In this document: positions 58,962 to 64,000 of the stretch, in pieces | Layout of the letters: every line of letters begins with the position of its first letter | Numbering within the stretch: the first letter of the stretch is position 1 | Assembly (NCBI GenBank): GCA_029204225.1 | Contig: CM055108.1 | Location: 11,501,782-11,565,781 of the forward strand | Origin: Diphasiastrum complanatum | Lineage: Eukaryota > Streptophyta > Lycopodiopsida > Lycopodiales > Lycopodiaceae | DNA: 64,000 bases | Direction: 5' to 3' | Notes under the pieces: model-generated | Told to the model about the DNA's origin: nothing | The model's database searches: none | Seen by the model: only the letters and a program-made list of their open reading frames with translations | Made by a program: the position numbers and the translations under genes

Positions 58962-61900
58962 CTATGTTATGGCATTGCCTAATGTTTTTTTTCTCACCAT
59001 CACCACAATATCACCTCGTAAAAAAACCTATAAAAACAAATAAAGTTGTTAAGAAATTCTTTCATACCAAAATACCTTATTGAAAGAGTCAATACAATAG
59101 TACTATAATGCTCCAATATTGAAAAATTCATCATATGTTGGGTAATGTTTCTATATATGCATGTAGTCAAGTGCACTTTGTATTTTTGGGTCAATACTCA
59201 CATTTTTGTCAAATGCATGCCCAAGTTATCTCATTACAAATGCAAGCCCACATCCTTGAAAAATCATTCAACAATGGAGACAACAATGGGCTAAAATGGC
59301 CTCAAAAGCTATCCTAATACATCATAGGACTGAACAATGGTATAGATAATCAATAAAGTACGTCAAAAAATCAATTAAATTGCTTCCAACAAGACCTTGT
59401 GCCACAATAGAAAACCAATATTATTGCCTAACAAATCTCCATCTTCAAAAAATAACAAAATGAGCAGATATTTTAAACTGGTAAATCAAGGTTTGTCAAG
59501 GAATGCAATCAAATAGAAGATTTAAACTTTTCCACTTGAAAATAGGACACTATGTGTGGTTAAGTTCATAACTTCATATCTCCTTACATGGCACTATATG
59601 TGTGACTAAGTTCATAGCTTTATATTTTCTTTTTTTAAGTCCATTGGGTTCTTAGCCTAGCTACTACTTACCATACTAGGTGCAAATGACTATAATGTGG
59701 ATTTAAGGGCACAAGCGCAATCAATGATGCCCCAACAACATAGGCTTCGATTCCATTGTAACTATTGTCTCGAACTATATGGTACCCCAAAATAACTTAT
59801 TCAAGGCGATTAAGCATATTGATCGCTAAGATTTATTGATAATTCATAATTGATCATCTTTTTTATCTAATACAAATTGATTTTTATGCTTCTATACATT
59901 TTTACTATTTGAGAATTCATGTGCACTTGTTTGCTTTTAACCATTGGCTAGTCAAAAGAGCTTGGAGACTTGCAAAAATAAAGTTTAGTTGTACACTTCC
60001 AACAAGTAGTTTGCATATCGATGTCAATCCCAAGATATTACTTGACATAACAAAGAAGACAAAACATTACTTTATTAAGTCCATCCACAAAATCTCAAAC
60101 CATCAACTACATACATATTTGCCCAGAAACGCTTTTATGGGCAAAAACGTTCCCAGAACGCGTTTCTGGAGCAGAATCTTTGGAAAAAAAAAACAGATTA
60201 AAGAATCTAATGGGATTGACATAATCCAACAGGGATTGATGCACCTAAACTGGACCACACTATACCTAAAACATTCAGAAACCTACACAAATAGACTGGC
60301 CTTAATTAATGCTTAATTTGATACCCATAGTCCACAAAAAAAAAAAAAAACATTTCTAAAAGACGTTGCTCCAAATCGGAAACGTGATTCGGAAACACAT
60401 TTCTGAACGTGTTTCGGAAACACATTTCTGAACGTGTTTCTAGAAATGTATGCAACTATGGCACAAACTAAATGCCACAACCATAGAACCCACAGTTCTG
60501 AGACTCTTTAGCCCCTAAAACCCCTAAAAAAATTAATTATTCTTCACGGTTCTTGGAACCAGACTTTGTGAACCGTATGGTTCATTGTACGATTCCAAGA
60601 ACCGTGGTGAACCGTCCACGGTTCACGGATTCTATGGCCACAACATGCTTACTCCTGTAACCAACACCCAAGATTAAGTGCAAATTGCATGCAATAACTA
60701 TGTCCATATTGGGTTTCATCAAGTGAAGAGTAGGCACTAAAGAACAAAGCCAATGAAATGGAGGCCCAACTTCCACATAGAAAAGTAGGGAAGATTTAAA
60801 TTTCATCACATCAAGGTCTACATAAATGGCATAGTTAGTGGCAAAATGATACACTACAAATATCAAGAATAAAAACAAATCAACTGATTGCAACTTCAAA
60901 AAATATCTCAAACAAGATTTATGGCAAGTAGCTCAATTTGAAGATGACCAGTTCATGGTGATGTCACAGAAATAGTAGCATAGCACCACCCAAGTTTGCA
61001 AATTGAACCAATCACTAGCTTCACAAACATCCAATCAAAGGAGTAATTCTAGATACAGGAAGTGTGAACTGAAAGTATAAACTTTGTTCTAACAAAACCT
61101 TCATTCAGACCTAATTTGCAATAAGAGAGTTTCAAAAAGTGCTCAAGACAGCCTTGTGGAATATTAATCATAGAAAAAGTTCAAAACAAGGCTCTTCTAA
61201 TACTTTTGAAAAAAACCAGCTATTGTGTACCTGGTTCAAATGTCGTCGACGATATTCTAACTTGGGAAATAGCTTCAGCTCCTTCAAATCACTTATGAGA
61301 CTGTTTACTGCATCATCTTTGAGATTCACCTCTGACGCTTCACTAGAGCCTGACTTCAGTTTACTGTCAATGCAATTTTCTCCTTCTACTTGAATCTTTG
61401 CAATGGCTCGTCCACGTTTGCTTACAAGTCTTGGCACATGTAATCTCACTATAGAATTCAAGTATTAGTCCAGTAACACAAAAGTATGAAAGATTAGAAA
61501 TCGCTAGAAGCGAAGAGAGTTTTCCTTAATATTCTGTTGCAAGAAGGGCCGCTGAGACACATTTTCATACATGTGCAAGTATTTTAAAAAAAGCTAACCT
61601 GTATATTCTTCATCAACGTCTTTCAACACCTTCACATGCATGAAAGCTAGTTATGAACTACAAAAATTATGATGCCTAAATATATGTAGTTAACTCCAAA
61701 GACAATCAGCCATTTATGATCCTTCCTTGAGATTGATCACCCTTAGTGCAAATGCTAGTATTTTGAAATTTAAAAAAAAAAACCTTTTTCTTTGTGCTTA
61801 CCATATTCAGATGCTTATCAAATGCCACAAGAAATCCAGTGAGAATCCCCCGAACGCCATGTGTATGTCTTGTCCAGACCTGAATTTGTGTCTGATTTTT

Positions 61901-63306
61901 GTAGCAAGCTGCCAGAAGAGCCAAAGGACCCTTATCGAGTTTTTCTGAAAATAAAACATGCCCAACTTAATATGCCTTGTTCTGGTTGGATTTTTTTGCC
62001 TCAAAAGGTTTTTGGTAGCACATTTTGACATGAAAATAGCTTGGTTAATAGAATAGATTAAGTTTCAAAGCCATCTAGGGCAGATAAAGGAGAAAGACAA
62101 TGAGCTTGTACTGTAAGATTGCCTGCTATTGCATCCAATATCTTTATCTGGCGAGCCTTTGCTGCAGCCTTTTCTTGTAAAAGAGAGGTCCGTGCCTGCG
62201 TTGACCAGAAATCGCTTCAGAAAGTTGATTGCAATTTACCATTATCCAGAAAACTTTGTGGCTCGCACAGTTGAATATTTTGAAGGATATTTCTTTGACA
62301 GTCCTTGCCTGCAATCTAACATCAACTTTGAGACCTTTGTTTGCAGCCCTTAAGCATTAAAATCACACAAAACAGATCAGTCCTTGCTCACCTCGGCCCT
62401 TGCTTGGGCAGCGATAGACTCTGCTGATCGGGGAGCCTTCACAGCTACATTAGCCAGAGATTCTGGCAGTTCCTAAAATGCGGAATTTGCAGCACTTCAC
62501 CCGTAAAAACACATTCCAAAAAACCCTACTTCCAGAAAAAGGAGCTTTCAGCCACACAACAGGAACTTGGAAGGTTAAATTGCACGGCATCTGGTGTTTT
62601 TTACTCTAAAAAATTTATGAAATAACGAGATAAAACCTGTGGTAATAATCTTCGGCAGCTGGCAAGATTGTCTAGTGGCCGTACTCGGGGGTTGGGAGGC
62701 TGAAGACCTTTTGTATGTAGAGCTTCAAGGGCATCAAAATCCGGCTGCATACAACTTGTGAATAAAAGCATTAAATCTTCCCCACACGTTTGACTGACTA
62801 TCATTCATATCTGAAACTACAATTGCGTTCGCAATAAACCTACTGTCAAGTGCTACTACAAAACTGAGAACGTCACTCAAAAGCTGCTTTCTCATGAGAA
62901 CACTTCAGCAGAACAAGTGGCAGAGCAGATGGTTTGTGATTTGCTTACTTACTTGTAACCTCTGGAAATTAAAACCATCAGGAAAACCCTAACTATGCAT
63001 GTCCTAATTCGCAAGCCTTTTTTTCAAAAGAAGACCTCAGCACAAGCGGAAGAACAGGTGATGCCATTTGTTTGATTACTGATAAGCTCCGGAAATTAAA
63101 ACCCTAGTGAAAATCCTAAAGATACCTTCACTTTCCAAGTTTGTCAAATAATAACAAGCCCATGCATGCCTGCTCTGCTCTCTGTGCTACTACTTACATA
63201 TTATTCTTCTGCTTATAGTACCAGCATTGCACATAAGAGGACGAGGGTCTTTTGCACTCACCGAGAGGAAGTCGAGGGAAGGTGGAAGAGTAGGAGGATC
63301 CGCCAT
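58962..63306 (-). CDS. LSm11-like Sm-fold protein (8 exons)
   Basis: Exons on the minus strand: 63306-63262, 62744-62637, 62472-62392, 62195-62123, 61944-61802, 61629-61599, 61448-61231 and 59027-58962. They join to 765 nt, 254 aa, with no internal stop. Start: MADPPTLPPSLDFLS, exon 1 ending at gtgagt. Exons 2-4 encode a charged N-terminal region (PLDNLASCRRLLPQ, EKAAAKARQIKILDAIA). The Sm domain begins in exon 5 (KGPLALLAACYKNQTQIQVW, GVRGILTGFLVAFDKHLNM) and continues in exon 6 (VLKDVDEEYT). A long insert follows in exon 7, and the Sm2 strand is in exon 8 (VFLRGDIVVMV). The GFLVAFDKxxNM-DVDE wording and the long gap between Sm1 and Sm2 match LSm11, a U7 snRNP protein in animals; the plant role is unclear. 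Intron 4 has a GC donor; intron 7 is 2203 nt. Exon 8 is the least certain exon but keeps frame and motif. Confidence 0.85.
60391..60440. repeat. Perfect 25-bp tandem duplication
   Basis: ggaaacacatttctgaacgt plus gtttc occurs at 60391-60415 and 60416-60440. Related degenerate copies flank it (ggaaacgtgattc at 60378; cgcgtttctgg near 60159). Confidence 0.95.
60545..60626. repeat. Nested perfect hairpins around gaaccgt motifs
   Basis: cacggttcttggaa (60545-60558) pairs perfectly with ttccaagaaccgtg (60593-60606); the 34-nt loop holds the palindrome gaaccgtatggttc. Directly after it gtgaaccgt (60607-60615) pairs with acggttcac (60618-60626) across a 2-nt loop. This resembles the terminal structure of a small foldback element or MITE. 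Confidence 0.85.
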
Positions 63307-63307
63307 C

Positions 63308-63375
63308 GCTGCTCGCTGCTGCTGCTGCTGTTCGATGGATCGTGGAACGAAGAATAATATAATATAATATATTGT
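63308..63375 (-). promoter_or_regulatory. 5' UTR/promoter of the LSm11-like gene
   Basis: On the coding strand a (CAG)n tract of about six units (63313-63331) lies 7-25 nt before the start codon, and a TATA-like AT run (ataatataatataatatatt, about 63353-63373) lies about 50-65 nt upstream. The start site is not determined. Confidence 0.5.
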
Positions 63376-63399
63376 AGCTTGGTGGAATAAAGTGCATTT

Positions 63400-64000
63400 C
63401 AAAAAATAACCTAATTTAGGGTTTATAGATCATATAAGCAAATCAATAGATTTTTATCTTTCAAGGACAATTAATTATACATGGCACAATTGGAGTACTA
63501 AAAAAATTTAAAGAGCTTCAATTTTTAAATCTTTTGCTATTAGTATCGACGTTGGTTATGGTTGATGGATCGGTTGTTAGTTTGGGTTGTTTGCCGATTA
63601 GTACTAAAATGCCTGAAGTTGATTGTGGATGAATGGTTGATTGAATTGAAGTGTTGCATTTGTGATGTAGGTAAGGTTGCCTTATGAGTGAGGGTTGTGG
63701 TTTCAATCGAAGTTGTTTGCAATCGACGAGGTTAGCTATTGGTGGGAAACAAAACTAGTTGTTTAAGAAGTGATGCTTATGCTTATTGATGTATTTATTG
63801 TTGTTCATAAGTTGGTTGCATTTCGAGCTCATTGTCGTTTGGTTGAGATCATTTGATGGTTATTGGAAATTGATAGTTGATTGGTTGTCTTTGTGATTGA
63901 CAAATACGTAAAGTTGGCTGATGGAGAGATGATTGCTCAGCAAGTGAACGACCAACTAAAATGTGGACTGTATGGATTGAGAGTCTGGTTGTGAGAGTCC
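63400..64000. other. Intergenic GT-rich DNA
   Basis: The plus strand is rich in ggttg/gttga motifs (63545-63960), giving threonine/asparagine-rich minus-strand ORFs with no domain. No gene is recognised. Confidence 0.5.

Larger units (their letters stand above)
59028..61230 (-). other. Last intron of the LSm11-like gene, repeat-filled
   Basis: 2203 nt, far longer than the other six introns (150-517 nt). It contains a 136-codon plus-strand ORF (59909-60316) that I do not recognise and regard as chance or debris, a perfect 25-bp tandem duplication at 60391-60440, and nested hairpins at 60545-60626. Confidence 0.6.

Noticed and set aside
59909-60316. 135-codon plus-strand ORF
   Set aside because: No recognisable domain, lies in the LSm11-like intron on the opposite strand, and its end overlaps repeat sequence.
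60582-60911. 109-codon minus-strand ORF beginning with MRYFLKLQSV
   Set aside because: Overlaps the hairpin repeat and has no family similarity; likely chance in an intron.

Overview
This window looks like nuclear DNA from a large, transposon-dense land-plant genome. The evidence is GT-AG introns, plant-type DOXC 2-oxoglutarate dioxygenase genes, Copia and Ty3/gypsy LTR retrotransposons primed by a tRNA-Met-type site (tggtatcagagc), long microsatellites, a tRNA-derived SINE, and very low gene density. A gymnosperm is a reasonable guess from the style of the sequence, but no marker here proves it. No prokaryotic features, rRNA genes, CRISPR arrays or convincing tRNA genes were seen.

Layout. 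1-2.4 kb: debris of Copia elements (minus-strand gag, a primer-binding site, LTR). 3.4-6.5 kb: one arm of a large inverted duplication carrying an intact three-exon dioxygenase gene on the minus strand; a tRNA-derived SINE sits only in this arm. 6.5-8.5 kb: no recognised gene. 8.48-13.98 kb: a complete-ended Copia element with two LTRs, a 5-bp target duplication, PBS and PPT, whose coding part is broken and has lost most of RNase H. 14-22.9 kb: degenerate Copia pieces, mainly a minus-strand gag-pol relic at 17.1-21.4 kb. 23.1-26.1 kb: the second arm of the inverted duplication, with an intact plus-strand paralogue of the dioxygenase. 26-29 kb: minisatellites and an unrecognised coiled-coil-like gene fragment. 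29.3-36.8 kb: a chimeric LTR element with Copia-type gag, Ty3/gypsy pol and an extra glutamine-rich ORF. 38.2-41.9 kb: another truncated Copia element with a duplicated LTR head. 42.3-47.5 kb: a sharply bounded, extremely AT-rich block carrying a broken Pif1/Helitron-type helicase. 47.5-48.9 kb: a minus-strand relative of the extra ORF. 48.9-51.5 kb: the 5' half of a third Copia family. 51.5-57.0 kb: a chromodomain Ty3/gypsy element whose gag lies in the opposite orientation to its pol. 59.0-63.3 kb: an eight-exon minus-strand gene for an LSm11-like Sm protein, with a 2.2-kb last intron full of repeats and one probable GC-AG intron.

Only three genes look alive: the two dioxygenases (356 aa each, about 85% identical by eye) and the LSm11-like gene (254 aa). 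The dioxygenases are a head-to-head pair made by an inverted segmental duplication and separated by about 17.8 kb that is largely transposon debris. Everything else coding is retroelement or helicase debris with stops, frameshifts, internal deletions or mutated catalytic residues.
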